Origin: Rhizaria sp. SCN 62-66
Taxonomy: Eukaryota; Rhizaria, unplaced
DNA length: 47,512 nucleotides
Assembly: GCA_001724265.1 (NCBI GenBank)
Contig: MEDY01000227.1
Location: 1-47,512, forward strand
Direction of reading: 5' to 3'
Shown here piece by piece: positions 37,351-47,512 of the stretch (positions are counted from its first letter, which is position 1; each line of letters begins with the position of its first letter). A program made the translations under genes and the position numbers. The notes below the pieces were generated by a model. That model saw only the letters and a program-made list of their open reading frames with translations, searched no databases and was not told the DNA's origin.

Positions 37351-37869
37351 CAGGTCTGGGGGCGCGATGGGTTAGAGTTGTAGACGGGGGTATATCAAAG
37401 CGTGTAGAGGAATGAGGAGAACGTGAGTTGTGGTCTAATAATATGCACAAAAAGTATTATGCACAATACTTTTGCACCGTTAATAATAATTCTATTGTAA
37501 ATGGGTAGAAGCGAGGAGATGTTTACTCAGGAAGGTCGATTGTGTTTGTGGTGAGAGTGGGGTGAGGGGGACCGAAAAAAAGCCCGCCCCGAAATACTAC
37601 TCGCTCTTAGTTCGCTCTGCGCCCGCGGTTCTTATCTCCCACACCGGCTCTTCGCATTTCCATGACTTGTAATTACGAAAGATAGCTAGCTAACTTCTAT
37701 TCACTGTGTACCAACATATTATTTTGCTCACTGACGGACTCGAACCCCTTCATTTTTACCCATTTAGCACCCCACCAACACACTCTCTCTCGCCAGGTCG
37801 TCAGCGTCACTTCTCCCCACAACCCCACAGTTCCTCCGTAGCTGCGTTGTCCCGCGCGCCTTTTGCACG
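37351..37869. promoter_or_regulatory. Divergent promoter region, NAE1 (-) and UTP7 (+)
   Basis: 519 bases between start codons. An AT-rich block (37430-37510) is followed by a GC-rich stretch (37560-37640) and a second AT-rich block. TTCATTTTTACCCATTTAG ending near 37767, with CTCACTGAC upstream, looks like an intron acceptor in the UTP7 leader, but no donor is obvious. A TATATCAAA element near 37391 faces NAE1. Confidence 0.5.
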
Positions 37870-39630
37870 ATGTCTTCTGTGCAGTCGCTCTCGTTTGGCG
37901 CCGACCAGGAGATCACCGTGGCCCCTGGCCACATGTCTCAGTCGGCGCGCCGCAGTGTCAAGCACCTGCCCGCCTCGGCCTCGGCCGCCGCCACCGGCGC
38001 CGCCAGACCCGCCGACGCCGCCGCCGCCGCGCGCGCCGCTGCGAAGGAGGCGAAGCTGCGCGGCCAGGTGAAGCGGCGGCTTGAGCGCGCCGAGGTGGCC
38101 GGCTCCGAGTTCTTCCGCGGGCACGGCAACAGCGAGAAGGCCATCGACCGCGTGCGCAACCCTAAGATTCGTGGCCAGCTCAAGGAGGCGGAGAAGCTCG
38201 CGTTCGACTCAACGCTGCTGAGCAAGCGCGCGCAAGAGGTGCTGCTGCCCTCAGCCGCGGGCGGGCTCACGGCGCAGGGCATGGCCAAGACGTGGCAGTT
38301 CCGTCAGGCTGACGTCGTGGCCAACGTCCAAGAGGGCGCCAAGAAGAAGCACTTCGCGCTGTCGATGCCCGAGTTTGGGCCCTATGCGTGCGACTACACG
38401 CGCAACGGCAAGTACCTGCTGCTGGGCGGGCGCAAGGGCCACCTGGCGCTGTTCGACTGGCACAGCTTCAAGCTCAAGACGGAGATCCACGTGCGCGAGA
38501 CTGTGCGCGACGTGCAGATCCTACACAACGAGACCATGTTCGCGGTGGCGCAGAAGAAGTACGTGCACATCTACGACGACACGGGCATGGAGATCCACGT
38601 GCTGCGGCACCAGCTCGAGGTGAACCGTCTGGGCTTCCTGCCCTACCACTACCTGCTCACCTCGGTGTCGAAGCTGGGCACGCTGCGCTACCAGGACACA
38701 TCGACGGGCGCGATCGTGGCCGAGCACCGCACGCGCCTGGGCGACTGCAACGTGCTGGAGCACAACCCATCCAACGCGATTGTGCACCTTGGTCACACGA
38801 ACGGCTCCGTCACGCTGTGGGCGCCCACGGTCAGCACCCCGCTGGTGAAGCTCCAGTGCCACAACGCGCCGGTGACGGCGCTCACGGTCGACCGTGGCGG
38901 CCGCCACATGGTTACGGCGGGGCTCGACGGCGCCGTCAAGGTCTGGGACCTGCGCATGTACAAGGAGCTCCACTCGTACGCGACGGCGCGCCCCGCCAGC
39001 ACCATGGACCTGTCGCAGTCGGGGCTGCTGGCGTTCGGCTACGGGCCGCACGTGCAGGTTTGGCGCGACGCGCTGAACACCAAGCAGCCGGGGCCGTACC
39101 TCTACGAGCCTTTCTCGGGGACGCCCGTCAAGGAAGTCCGCTTCTGTCCCTACGAAGACGTGCTGGGCGTGGGCCACAGCGAGGGCTTCACGTCGCTGCT
39201 CGTGCCGGGCGCGGGCGAGGCCAACTTCGACACCTTCGAGGCCAACCCGTTCGAGAGCACGAAGCAGCGGCGCGAGAAGACGGTCAAGTCGCTGCTGGAG
39301 AAGCTGCAGCCGGACATGATCACGCTGGACAAGGGCGCTTTTACGGTCGCTACCGAGGACGAGGCCGCGGCCGCGCAGGCAGACGCGGACAAGCGCGCCA
39401 AGGAGGCCGCGCTGCCCAAGGTGGACCTGGAGAAGACGCGTCGCCGCGACAGCGACGCCAAGAAGGTGCAGCGCAAGCAGCTGGTGGCGCAGGCATCCAA
39501 GCGCGAGCTGCACCGCGAGGCCGTGCTGGCGCAGGCGGCGGCGGCCAAGGAGGCGGCCAAGGCCGAGGCCGAGCGTATGGAGAAGGAGGGCATCGTGGCT
39601 GGCACGCTCGACCGCTTCAAGCGCCGGTGA
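37870..39630 (+). CDS. UTP7: SSU processome WD-repeat protein Utp7/WDR46
   Basis: Nucleolar component of the U3 snoRNP small-subunit processome, needed for early pre-rRNA cleavage and 18S formation. 586 residues, ATG 37870, stop TGA, intronless, close to the human WDR46 length (610). Diagnostic stretches: KTWQFRQADVVANV, FGPYACDYTRNGKYLLLGGRKG, LHNETMFAVAQKKYVHIYD, GLEV-like HQLEVNRLGFLPYHYLL, VTAGLDGAVKVWDLRMYK, and the BING4 C-terminal block AFGYGPHVQVW, VRFCPYEDVLGVGHSEGFTSLLVPGAGEANFD in parts. The N-terminal 60 residues include a short Ala run; the C-terminal 130 are Lys/Arg/Ala-rich helices, probably coiled coil, ending LDRFKRR. It is the least inflated protein here apart from Rrp42. 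Confidence 0.95.
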   Translation: MSSVQSLSFGADQEITVAPGHMSQSARRSVKHLPASASAAATGAARPADAAAAARAAAKEAKLRGQVKRRLERAEVAGSEFFRGHGNSEKAIDRVRNPKIRGQLKEAEKLAFDSTLLSKRAQEVLLPSAAGGLTAQGMAKTWQFRQADVVANVQEGAKKKHFALSMPEFGPYACDYTRNGKYLLLGGRKGHLALFDWHSFKLKTEIHVRETVRDVQILHNETMFAVAQKKYVHIYDDTGMEIHVLRHQLEVNRLGFLPYHYLLTSVSKLGTLRYQDTSTGAIVAEHRTRLGDCNVLEHNPSNAIVHLGHTNGSVTLWAPTVSTPLVKLQCHNAPVTALTVDRGGRHMVTAGLDGAVKVWDLRMYKELHSYATARPASTMDLSQSGLLAFGYGPHVQVWRDALNTKQPGPYLYEPFSGTPVKEVRFCPYEDVLGVGHSEGFTSLLVPGAGEANFDTFEANPFESTKQRREKTVKSLLEKLQPDMITLDKGAFTVATEDEAAAAQADADKRAKEAALPKVDLEKTRRRDSDAKKVQRKQLVAQASKRELHREAVLAQAAAAKEAAKAEAERMEKEGIVAGTLDRFKRR

Positions 39631-40670
39631 ACGCAGGGAGCGAAGCAAAGCAAAACAAAGCTCAGATAAGCAATGAATCATAGAGCGATGGCATCACTCG
39701 TGTTTTGTTCCGAGTCTACGAGGGCCAGGATATGAGATATATTATAGATATAGCGTTAAAATACAAATACATTCGTCGATTTAGCAACAATTTGTCTCAT
39801 GTTTAACTTGTTGTTGATCGATTGTACGACTTCTGTACAATTTGCGTGTAGTACGGATACGTTGCGTGGGAAATGGATGTGTATTCTGAAAGAGGGGGTT
39901 TAAGAACTGCAAACGCGTTGATATGAAATAACCGAGTCAAATTTTTAGATATAATTAATGCGTAGATAAAAGCAATTGATGTGTGATGTGCTTTCGTGTC
40001 ACGGCTGCTTCACTTGTGGAGACAGCAGCATAGACAGAGCAGGAGCAGCAGCAACGAACGGCGACTCAGGTGAAGAGTGTTAATTCGTTCATGCGCTCGC
40101 TCCTGTCTGCAATGTGACTGTCCACGTAGCGATAAGTTATAAACAAAAGACAGTGGACGCACAGTAAAGGAGCAGTTACAGTTTGATATGATGTAAGATG
40201 GGACTGAGTAAGCTCATGTTGCTCAAACTGCTGGCAACATAAATGAAGCACACACAAGGTAAACATATAAAGAAATCAAGGGCAAAATTAATGATAAAAA
40301 AGAACAGCAATAACCTTATCATATGGTCATAGTAGAAAGATTTGGTTCTCTGCGCTGAAATAAAGCGAACGGAATTGAAGTAACAAAAAGGCTTTTAAAG
40401 AAACAAAACGGCGGAATAACTTAAAAGATATTACGTTACCACAAACAAAAAAGAAAGTAGTAATACAACGTATTCTGAACAAAAATGACAAGCATGGATA
40501 TTGCTACACTACAACCCCAGTCCTATAAAAAGACCATGGTCACAAAGCAACAACATACACAAAATCACTCACTCTAAAACATGATGAAACTAACTAACTT
40601 AACTTACTAGAAACAAGACTTATAACTTCAAGACACCAAGCTACAACTTATAGAACACGGGCCGTGTGCA
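39631..40670. other. Convergent AT-rich spacer, UTP7 and phosphatase 3' ends
   Basis: 1,040 bases with no credible gene. The + strand is A-rich from about 40270 to 40660. An AATAAAG at about 40361 could be a + strand poly(A) signal, though it is some 730 bases past the UTP7 stop. ATATATTATAGATATAG near 39737 is the most AT-rich point. A 66-codon minus ORF at 40066 shows no family features. Confidence 0.6.
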
Positions 40671-40979
40671 TTACAAGTTAAGCCGTGTCAAAGCGCTTCC
40701 GGGCGCAACGACGTCGCTACTCTTCTCTTTCGCGTCGATACTCTTGAACTGAGTGTTGCTGCTGCTGACAGCAGCGCCTTCGTCTTTAGCATCGTCAGCG
40801 TCATCGTCACCGGCAGTCATGCGCTGCTGTTGCGACGGTGGTTGTTGTAGCTTGGACTGCAGTAACTGCTGCTGAGCACTAGAGCTAGAGCCGAGAACGT
40901 GCTGACTGATCGCAGCATTTGCAGTGGCATTGCTGCGAATGCTGTTACATTCGTCCTCGTCCTCGTCCTCGTCTTCGTC

Positions 40980-41010
<31 letters not shown>

Positions 41011-41857
41011 TTATTGTTGCTGTTGCCTTCGCCATTGCCACGAGCCGCCCGACGCCGCCGCCTCTTGGCCGCCGCAGCCGCACTCGCCGCCACCGCCGCA
41101 GCAGCCGCCGCCGCCGCGGAGGAGGTGTCGGCGGCGGCGGTGATGGCGTAAGGCAAGTCGTCGTGTTCGTCGTCCTCCTCGATGCGCGACCGGCGGTACT
41201 TGGACGGCGGGTCCTGGCTGCAGCGGCCGCATCCTTCGCAGCCCTCGTCGCCATGGACGTCGCTGCCCCCGCCAGCGGGACCGTGGCCGCGGCCGTGGCC
41301 GTGGGGGTGGGCAGAGCCGCCGCAGCCGTCGTCGTCGCTGTTGTCGCCAGCGATGAGACTGCGACTCTGGCTGTAGCTGTGGCGGTCGGCGGAGTTGGTG
41401 GGACTGCGCACAGTGGGTGCAACGAGACTAGTGTCGGTGTTGCCGTGCGTAGAGACGCTGCCGTGGCTGCCGAGGCTGTAGTGACGGCGGTACGGGGCTG
41501 CCATCGCAGCAACAGTGGCGGTGCTGCTGCGAGGCGTCTGCGAACGCGAATTCGTGGCACTCTGGCTCTGGCTCTGCGCTTGGCTCTGACGCTGACTCTG
41601 CGACTGAGACTGAGACTGAGCTTGGCCGTGACCGTGAGCGGGGCTGGCGACACCCGATGGCAGCGGTGGCGAAGGGATCGCCACGGTCACCGACAGCGGC
41701 GCGGAAGTTAAGCCGCACCCGCTGAGACTGGAGCTCGCACTCCTGCTCTCAGTCGCGCTTGCGGTGGTGCTCCCAGGCGCAGGCGCATGCGCAGCGCTGT
41801 TGTCGCTGTTGTTGGAGCCGTTGGAGCTGACGGAGACGCGGCCAGCAGCGGCACCAC

Positions 41858-41888
<31 letters not shown>

Positions 41889-44800
41889 CGTAACATCAGT
41901 CATACTGACGCTTGTGTTGCGGTCGACGACAGAGCTCTGAGGCGGCACATTCGCACCAGAAGTCTCACTCGACTGCGACTGGGGCTGGGACTGCTGCGGC
42001 GGGGGCTGGGCGGCGACAGGCTGCGCTCGCGGACGCTTTTTGACCGGCCGGCCGTAGAAGAGCCCTGGCTGTCGGGGGTAGCTCACCATCCCAGAAGGGG
42101 TCGTGCCCACCAGCCCCCCTCTGCCCATCGAGCTCACTGAGCCCGGAGAGCCTGAGACAGAGCCAGAGCCGGGGGATTTGAGAGAGGACACTGGCGCAAG
42201 CGAGGCGAGAGTGCTCAATGAGCCCACAGCAGTGGTTGCTTCCGTGCTCGCACTGGCGGCGCCGGCTGCAGCGCCAGTCGCGGGGCCCACAGGCGCTCCA
42301 TTTGCAGGCGCACTGGCCGTGCTCGTGTGGGCGACAGCGCCGGAGGGGGCCGAGGGCCGGTAGTACGCGTTGGGCGACGGCGGCGGCGGGGGCAGCGTGG
42401 CCAGAGTGGCGGCGCTGAAAGTCGCCACTGTTCCGGTCACATTCGCGCGATTGCCGATCGTGACGCCGCCGGCGCTGCTGCTGCCGGGGACAAACAGAGC
42501 CGGGTTCTTAGCTATACCGGTGCTGTTGCTGTTGTAGCTCGGCGGCAGCGGTGTCGCAAAGCCAGACGCAATATTTACACCCGCGCCAGCAGTACTTATG
42601 CGCTGAGGTTGTTGCCGTTGTTGTGAGGGCGCAGCCAACAGCGACGACACAGCTGCGGCGGACCCGACAGCAGCGGTCGAGCTAGTCGAACTCTCGGTGT
42701 CACGTATTCCGGTCAACGGCGCCACACGCACTCTGATGCTTCCATCACTGGCACGCTTACGACTACGACTGCGACTCCGTAGCCGTGGCCGTGGGCGTGA
42801 CAGTGCGCGCGCCTCCCGCTGCTGCTGCCTCACGGCCGCGGCGGCCTGGGCCTTGAGCGCGCGCGCGGCCGGCAGCGCCGCGGCCAGCTCGGCAACCCGC
42901 GCCCGGAAGAGCCTGGGCAGCCGGCCTGCGCGCGCGGCCGCCGCGGCAGCGACCTGCTCCTTCTCCCACGACGCGGCCTCGGGGAAGGGCAGTGCCTCGA
43001 CGCGCAGCGGCGCCGTGGCAGGCAGCGCGAGCGAGCGCCAGGGACAGGGCTGCGGGTCTTGCGCCGCGGGGACCGGGAAGAGGCGCGGGCCCAGCAGGCC
43101 GGGCGGGCGTGGCAGCGCGGCGGCGCGCGCGCGCGCGGCGGCCGTGAGCGCGGCGTCGAGCCCGGCGAAGGTGCGCAGTGGCGCGCCCGACACTGGGCAG
43201 ATGCCGAATGGGTGTGGCTCTGTGTGCGGCGAGTCGAACATGAGCGACGCGTCGGTCAACGCGGCCAGGCGGGGCGGCAGCGGCAGCGGCGCATGCGCCG
43301 GATCAGTCTCCACAGACTCTGTCGCAGGCGCCGGCGCAGGCGCAGGTGCAGGCGCAGTCGGAGTCGACACAGTCGCGGTGGCTACAGGGGTAGTCGCAGT
43401 TGTGGTTGACTCGGTGGTAGTTGCATCGCGAGACGCGGCTTGACTTCCGCTCGACGACGCGGACTGACTTGTGATGTCAGGCCGCACCCGCTGCACGCGG
43501 AGCACGCAGGCCTTGTTGTTGAAGCGCCCGCAGTAGTTGGGCGCGGACCACACCGTCACGACGCGATCCCTACAATGCAACTTTGCCCCCGCGTGCGCGA
43601 TCTGGTGCGCGCGCGCCACGAGAGCCAGCCCGTTGCGGTCCAGGAAGCGGCGCGCGGCGTCGGCGCCGTACGCCCAGCCAGCCCCGCGACGGTTGCGCTG
43701 GAAGCCCAGGATCGAGTCGTCGGGGTCGGACCAGAGAACGTCAGCGCCGAGGCCCGTGGCGGGGACCTCGGAGAAGCGGGCCCCCGCGCCCGTCTGCAGC
43801 AGGTACGACAGTGCAGTGCCCGAGCCAGTAGACTGGCTGTGAGGGGCGGGGGGATTGCGGTCGCTCTGACTGGGAGAGTGCGCGGCAGACCCCGAGCCTG
43901 CAGAGCCAGTGCCTGGGAGAGAGCCAGAGCCGGAGAGTGAGGACGCGGCTGACTGCGGCAGCATAAGGTCATCGACGCGGCCCAACTTGGGCGAGATGCC
44001 TCCGTGCACGGCGAAGACGGCGCCGCAGACGACGGCGGCCAGAGGCAGCGCGTCGAGGCAGTGCATCCACGCGTCCCACACTAGCTCGCCAGTCAGCGCG
44101 GAGCCGGCGGCAGCGGCGGCGGCGAGGACGGCCTTGGCCACGGACGCGCCGCGGTCGGTGGCGGGCGCTGGCATTGCGGTAAGTGTGGTTGACAACGACG
44201 ACGATGAGACTGGGACATCGCTAGCTAGAGTGTTCGTCGTGATTCTAGTGTTCGCAACCTCTCTAGACTCGGCGCTAGCAGGCATCTCTGCCACGGCAGC
44301 AGCAGAAACAGGAGCAGACTCGTCTCTCGAAGCAACTCTAGCATTCGCGTTACCAGTGCTACTCGTGGTGTTGTTGTTGGTGTTGGGAGCCGGGTCGGCA
44401 AAGAAGCGCGCCAGCATCGCTGACGCCGCCGACACCAGTCCGCTCACAACCCCCCCAGTAGCCTGCGACTGTGCGGATTGCGATGACTGCGTGGCGGAGG
44501 TCTGCTGCCACGCCCGCTGCGCGGCGGCGCCGCAGTCGAGCTTGGCGATGCACTCGGCGCGGAAGCCGTAGAGCGCCGATTGCTGGCGCGCCTCGTGGTT
44601 GCCGCGCAGCAGGAACACGCGCCGCGGCCACCGCAGCTTGAGCAGCGCCAGCAGGCTGATCACCTCCAGGGAGCTGGGCCCGCGGTCCACGAAGTCGCCC
44701 AGGAAGACGAAGCGCAGCGGCACCAACCGACGCCGCATGTGGCCGTGACCGTGACCGGCATCACCGCGACTGTTGCTGTGGGGGGGGCGGTGGCGGCAGC

Positions 44801-47261
44801 GGCGACTGGTACACCCATGCGTGTCACTGCTGTTGCTGCTGCTGCGGCTGCTGGGGAGGGCGACGCGGTCCCCAGGGCGGCCCGCGGTGCGGAACAGGTG
44901 CAGCAGGTCGGAGAACTGGCCGTGGATGTCGCCGACCAACACCACGGGGCATTCGTCCACGTCCAGCTCGGCGTCGGCGTCGGCGTCGGAGTCATCGTCA
45001 GTATCGGCGGCATCAGCGGTGTCGAATGCAGCGCCAGCAGCAGGAGCAGCAGCAGGAGCGTTTGTGCTGTCAGTGATGGGAGTCGTTGCCGTCTCAGTCA
45101 TAGTCTCAGTCGTAGTTGCAGACGCAGTGACGGGAGCAGTGGTGAGAGAGCTAGAGCTAGGGCTAGCGAGAGAGCTGGGGCTAGAGAGAGAGCGAGGACT
45201 AGAGATGCTCGTATTGCAACTCGCCAAGTCAGGATCGTTGGCATCAGCATGGTCCTTAGCAGCGACTGCAGCCTCCATATGGACAGCAGCCTCAATCTAG
45301 CAGAGATCGGTCATGTTTGCAGTGTTGCTGCAGACGCAGTCCGCACACTCGTTCTCAGCCTCAGCCTCAGTTTCGGCATCAGTCTCGGCATCAGTCTCGG
45401 ATTCGTATTCGGACTCCGAGTCGCCAGTATAGGCATCGTACGCAGTCGCAGTTTCAGACTCGGACTCAGACTCGGACTCGGACTCGGACTCGGAGTCGGA
45501 GCCGCTTAGGGCACAGTCACAGGCTAACTGTGTCTGCGTCTGCTGCTGCAGCTGCCCACAGTCGCTATCAACCATCGGCGCACCGGCCCCGGCACCAGCA
45601 GTGTCAACATCGGCGTTAGCCGCGCTGGGAGCACCAGCGTCAGCGCCAGCGCCAGCGCCAGTGGCGGCGGCGGCGGCGGCGGCGGCGGTGTCACCCTATT
45701 TGCGCCCCAGGCCACGGAGGCTGGCGCAAGTGCTACGGTGGCGGTGACCGTGACCGTGATTGTTATTATTATCAGCGCGGCTATTCTACGTGAGAGCGAT
45801 GGCTGCAGCAGGCGTATTCGCAGTACTTAGATCCGCGTCCACGTCAGCACTTACACACGCTGCCAGCGCGGGCACCGGCGCTCTCGACCGCGCTCTAGAA
45901 CTTAAACCGGCGCGTACCCCACCCGAGCGCTTCGACGCCCTCCTGCGCTTCCCCTGCGCCGTGCGCGCGCTGCGAGAACCCGTGCCGCGGAGAGGGACTG
46001 TGAGCACCGTGGGTTCCGCCTCGAGCGCCGCGCGCAGCCGCTTGGCCAGCGCGCAGCAGACCCAGGCCGGCAGCGGAACACCGCGCCAGGCATGGGCCAG
46101 CCAGAAGTCGACGTCCAGGAACCCGTCAGCCGCGCTCTCGCCGAGGTCGTTGCCACTGGTTGTCGAGGCAGGGTCGGCACACTCAGAGCTCTCGGCCGCT
46201 GCTGCTGCTGCTGCAGGACGGGTGTGGCTCGTGGTGCCGTCGTCGTCTGCCATCAGGAGACGCACGCCGTTGCCACTGGCACTCGCACTGCCAACGACAG
46301 CTGCCTTGGCCTAGGCCGAGGCGGCGGCCGGGACCGTGGCGATCGCGACGGCGCGGGTGGCGGCCAGCGCGGCCTGTGACAGAGACTGCGCCGGGTCGCC
46401 CAGCGGCCGCGCGGCCAGGAGGCGGGCAAAGCGCGGCGGCAGCGGCACCAGGGCCTGCTCGCTCCGGGCGGCCGCGGCGGCGGCGGCGGCGCTTTCGGTC
46501 GCCGCGGTCACAGGCGCAGGCGCAGGGGCAGCCGCAGGGGCAGGGGCAGCAGGGGCAGTCGCAGGGACAGCAAGGGGAGTGGCGGCGTCTGAGTGGGCGC
46601 CAGCAGTGACCGCGTCAGTCGCGTCGGCCTCACTGTGAACCTCAGTCATACTCCTCGCGACGCCACTGTTCTCATGGCCGTTGCTGCTGCTGCTGCTGCT
46701 GCTGTTGTCAATGCTGTCAATGCTGTTGTCGACGGCGGCGATGATCGCGCGCGCCAGCGAGGGCGGGCAGGGCACTCCCAGCAGCGCGGGCAGCGCGCGG
46801 GCCAGCCACACGGGCGCCAACACGGGACCGTGGACGCCACGCGTACCCTCACGAATACCCTCACGGGTGCGCGCAGCGGGGCGAGTGCGGTGAGTCCGGG
46901 AGCTCGCGGCACTCCTCGCGTTATTGATGATGATGTTGCTAGTGGCGTCAGAGATGGGGGGCCGGCTAGACTAATGCCGAGCAGTGCTCTCGAACGGGGG
47001 CAGCGCAGGCGTCGCCGCAGCAGCGCTCGCAGTACCGTCGGCCGCAGACGCGGCCACAGCTTCCGCCGCAGCAGCCGCCGTCTCAGTCCCAGGTCGCGAC
47101 TGCGGCTGCGAAGGCTGCGGCGACTGAGATAACGAGGGTTCGAACGCAGAGGCGCCCGCAAAGGCGGCCGAGGCGGCGGCGGCGGTCGCGGCGGTCGCGG
47201 CGGCCACGGAGGAAGCGGCTTCGGGGGCCGCGGCGGCGGGGAAGAGGGGCGGCGACGGCAT
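40671..47261 (-). CDS. Giant PP2A/PP4/PP6-like Ser/Thr protein phosphatase, frame contains five TAG codons
   Basis: One frame runs from ATG 47261 (in-frame TGA at 47271-47273 just upstream) to TAA 40671, 2196 residues if TAG is read. PPP catalytic domain: N-terminal helices from FLDVDFWLAHAWRGVPLP (residue 381) to about 422; an insert of about 350 residues with Ser-Glu/Asp repeats; then GDIHGQ (777), GDFVDRG (855), GNHE (887), HGGISP (1086), LWSDPDD, RRGAGW, RAHQ (1219), WSAPNYC (1239). All metal and phosphate ligands are present. RRGAGW and VTVWSAPNYC favour the PP2A/PP4/PP6 group over PP1. About 930 low-complexity residues follow. TAGs lie at 46971-46973, 46311-46313, 45786-45788, 45696-45698 and 45297-45299 (codons 97, 317, 492, 522, 655); no TAA or TGA interrupts. 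If TAG stops, only the part from ATG 45278 is open, lacking the N-terminal helices. An alternative is a start at ATG 46253 plus an intron over the last three TAGs. Confidence 0.8.
40981..41013 (-). repeat. AGC tract (poly-Ser) in phosphatase tail
   Basis: A run of CTGCTG on the + strand, read as AGC on the coding strand, followed by an acidic DEDEDEDE run from GTCCTC repeats. Mostly single-codon, so prone to length change. Confidence 0.8.
41857..41883 (-). repeat. GCT tract (poly-Ala) in phosphatase tail
   Basis: CAG units on the + strand, read as GCT (Ala) on the coding strand. Confidence 0.8.
45276..45788 (-). other. Insert in the phosphatase catalytic domain with three in-frame TAGs
   Basis: Lies between the N-terminal helices and GDIHG. 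It codes for N/H-rich, Ala/Gly-rich and acidic repeats (SESESESESE, ETDAETDAETEAE), which look like real low-complexity protein and not like non-coding DNA. The hexanucleotide GACTCG/GACTCA repeats at about 45449-45500 make the Ser-Glu run on the minus strand. Confidence 0.65.
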
Positions 47262-47417
47262 CTTTGTCAGTCAACGGCTCAACGACTCAGTTCAGTCAAG
47301 GCGACTCAGTAACTCAGAGTGGCGCAGAGCGAGACAGTGGCGCAGTGATCGGGAGATAAGAGTGACAGAGGTACGCTATTACAGAACAGCAGCGTTTTCT
47401 TTATCTCGCTCGGAAGG
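47262..47417. promoter_or_regulatory. Short divergent promoter region right of the phosphatase gene
   Basis: About 156 bases between the phosphatase ATG and a possible + strand ATG at 47418. It is less GC-rich than the DNA on either side and contains several GACTCAGT/GTCAACG-like repeats near 47270-47320. If the right-hand ORF is not a gene, this region simply continues as phosphatase promoter. Confidence 0.4.
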
Positions 47418-47512
47418 ATGCTGCGCGTGCTGGCACAAGTTATGGCGGCGACTGTGGCGGCTGCGGGTGCGTTTCGACAGTTGCGGCGGCGAGGGGGTGG
47501 GCGCGGGGGGGC
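47418..47512 (+). CDS. Possible 5' end of a further gene, open to window end
   Basis: ATG at 47418 opens a frame to the last base (31 codons, MLRVLAQVMAATVAAAGAFR then Arg/Gly-rich). The start coincides with a return to GC-rich sequence and fits the alternating strand pattern. Arg-containing, acid-free N-terminus would suit a mitochondrial presequence. Too short to identify. Confidence 0.35.
   Translation, partial: MLRVLAQVMAATVAAAGAFRQLRRRGGGRGG

Noticed and set aside
37732-37760. tRNA-like B box (GGTTCGAGTCC on the minus strand)
   Set aside because: The flanking bases do not pair into a T arm, and no A box, anticodon arm or acceptor stem can be drawn.
45449-45500. Hexanucleotide repeats considered as a CRISPR or satellite array
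   Set aside because: Units of six bases without spacers, coding in frame for Ser-Glu/Ser-Asp. This is a protein low-complexity tract.
45297-45575. Separate 92-codon acidic protein
   Set aside because: Same frame as the phosphatase and separated from it by a single TAG. It also lacks its own promoter region, so it is treated as part of that gene.
1-47512. Bacterial or viral origin of the window
   Set aside because: The intron, divergent eukaryotic genes, nucleolar and neddylation proteins, and lack of operons or Shine-Dalgarno sites exclude it.

Overview
The window is nuclear DNA from a unicellular eukaryote, probably a protist or an early-branching fungus. I cannot name the lineage. The evidence is a set of eukaryote-only proteins (PIKfyve/Fab1 kinase, NEDD8 E1 subunit, exosome Rrp42, SSU-processome Utp7, Dbp10 helicase) and spliceosomal introns with a TACTAAC-type branch site. 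The coding DNA is very GC-rich and is separated by distinctly AT-richer spacers of about 0.4-1.5 kb. Introns are rare: I see one certain coding intron and one likely 5'UTR intron, both in RRP42. Almost every protein is inflated by Ala, Ser, Asn, Gln, Gly and acidic tracts, so orthologues are about 2-5 times their usual size while catalytic motifs stay intact.

Layout from left to right: a 5'-truncated giant Fab1/PIKfyve gene (+, 1-14934); a spacer; a CRN/RHS-type P-loop NTPase gene (+, 16415-17905) whose frame contains four TAG codons; a mitochondrial CDF metal transporter (-, 18789-21116); a large low-complexity protein with a TTC23-like N-terminus (+, 21819-27380); DBP10/DDX54 helicase (-, 27771-31622); RRP42/EXOSC7 (+, 32147-33224, spliced); NAE1/ULA1 (-, 33802-37350); UTP7/WDR46 (+, 37870-39630); a giant PP2A/PP4/PP6-like protein phosphatase (-, 40671-47261) whose N-terminal third carries five in-frame TAGs; and possibly the start of a further + gene at 47418. 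Apart from the NTPase gene, genes strictly alternate in strand, giving divergent promoter pairs and convergent 3' ends.

Three genes act in ribosome or RNA processing: DBP10 and UTP7 in ribosome assembly, RRP42 in the exosome. DBP10 and RRP42 share a divergent promoter region. The rest are housekeeping genes for phosphoinositide signalling, neddylation, metal transport and protein dephosphorylation; there is no operon-like pathway.

The most interesting signal is the nine in-frame TAG codons, with no TAA or TGA, in two otherwise open frames. In the phosphatase they sit upstream of and inside the conserved catalytic domain. None of the nine genes with a visible end stops at TAG. This could mean UAG is a sense codon (Gln fits best), but about 11,000 codons of the other genes contain no TAG. 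C-to-T decay of CAG codons, or unrecognised introns, therefore remain serious alternatives.
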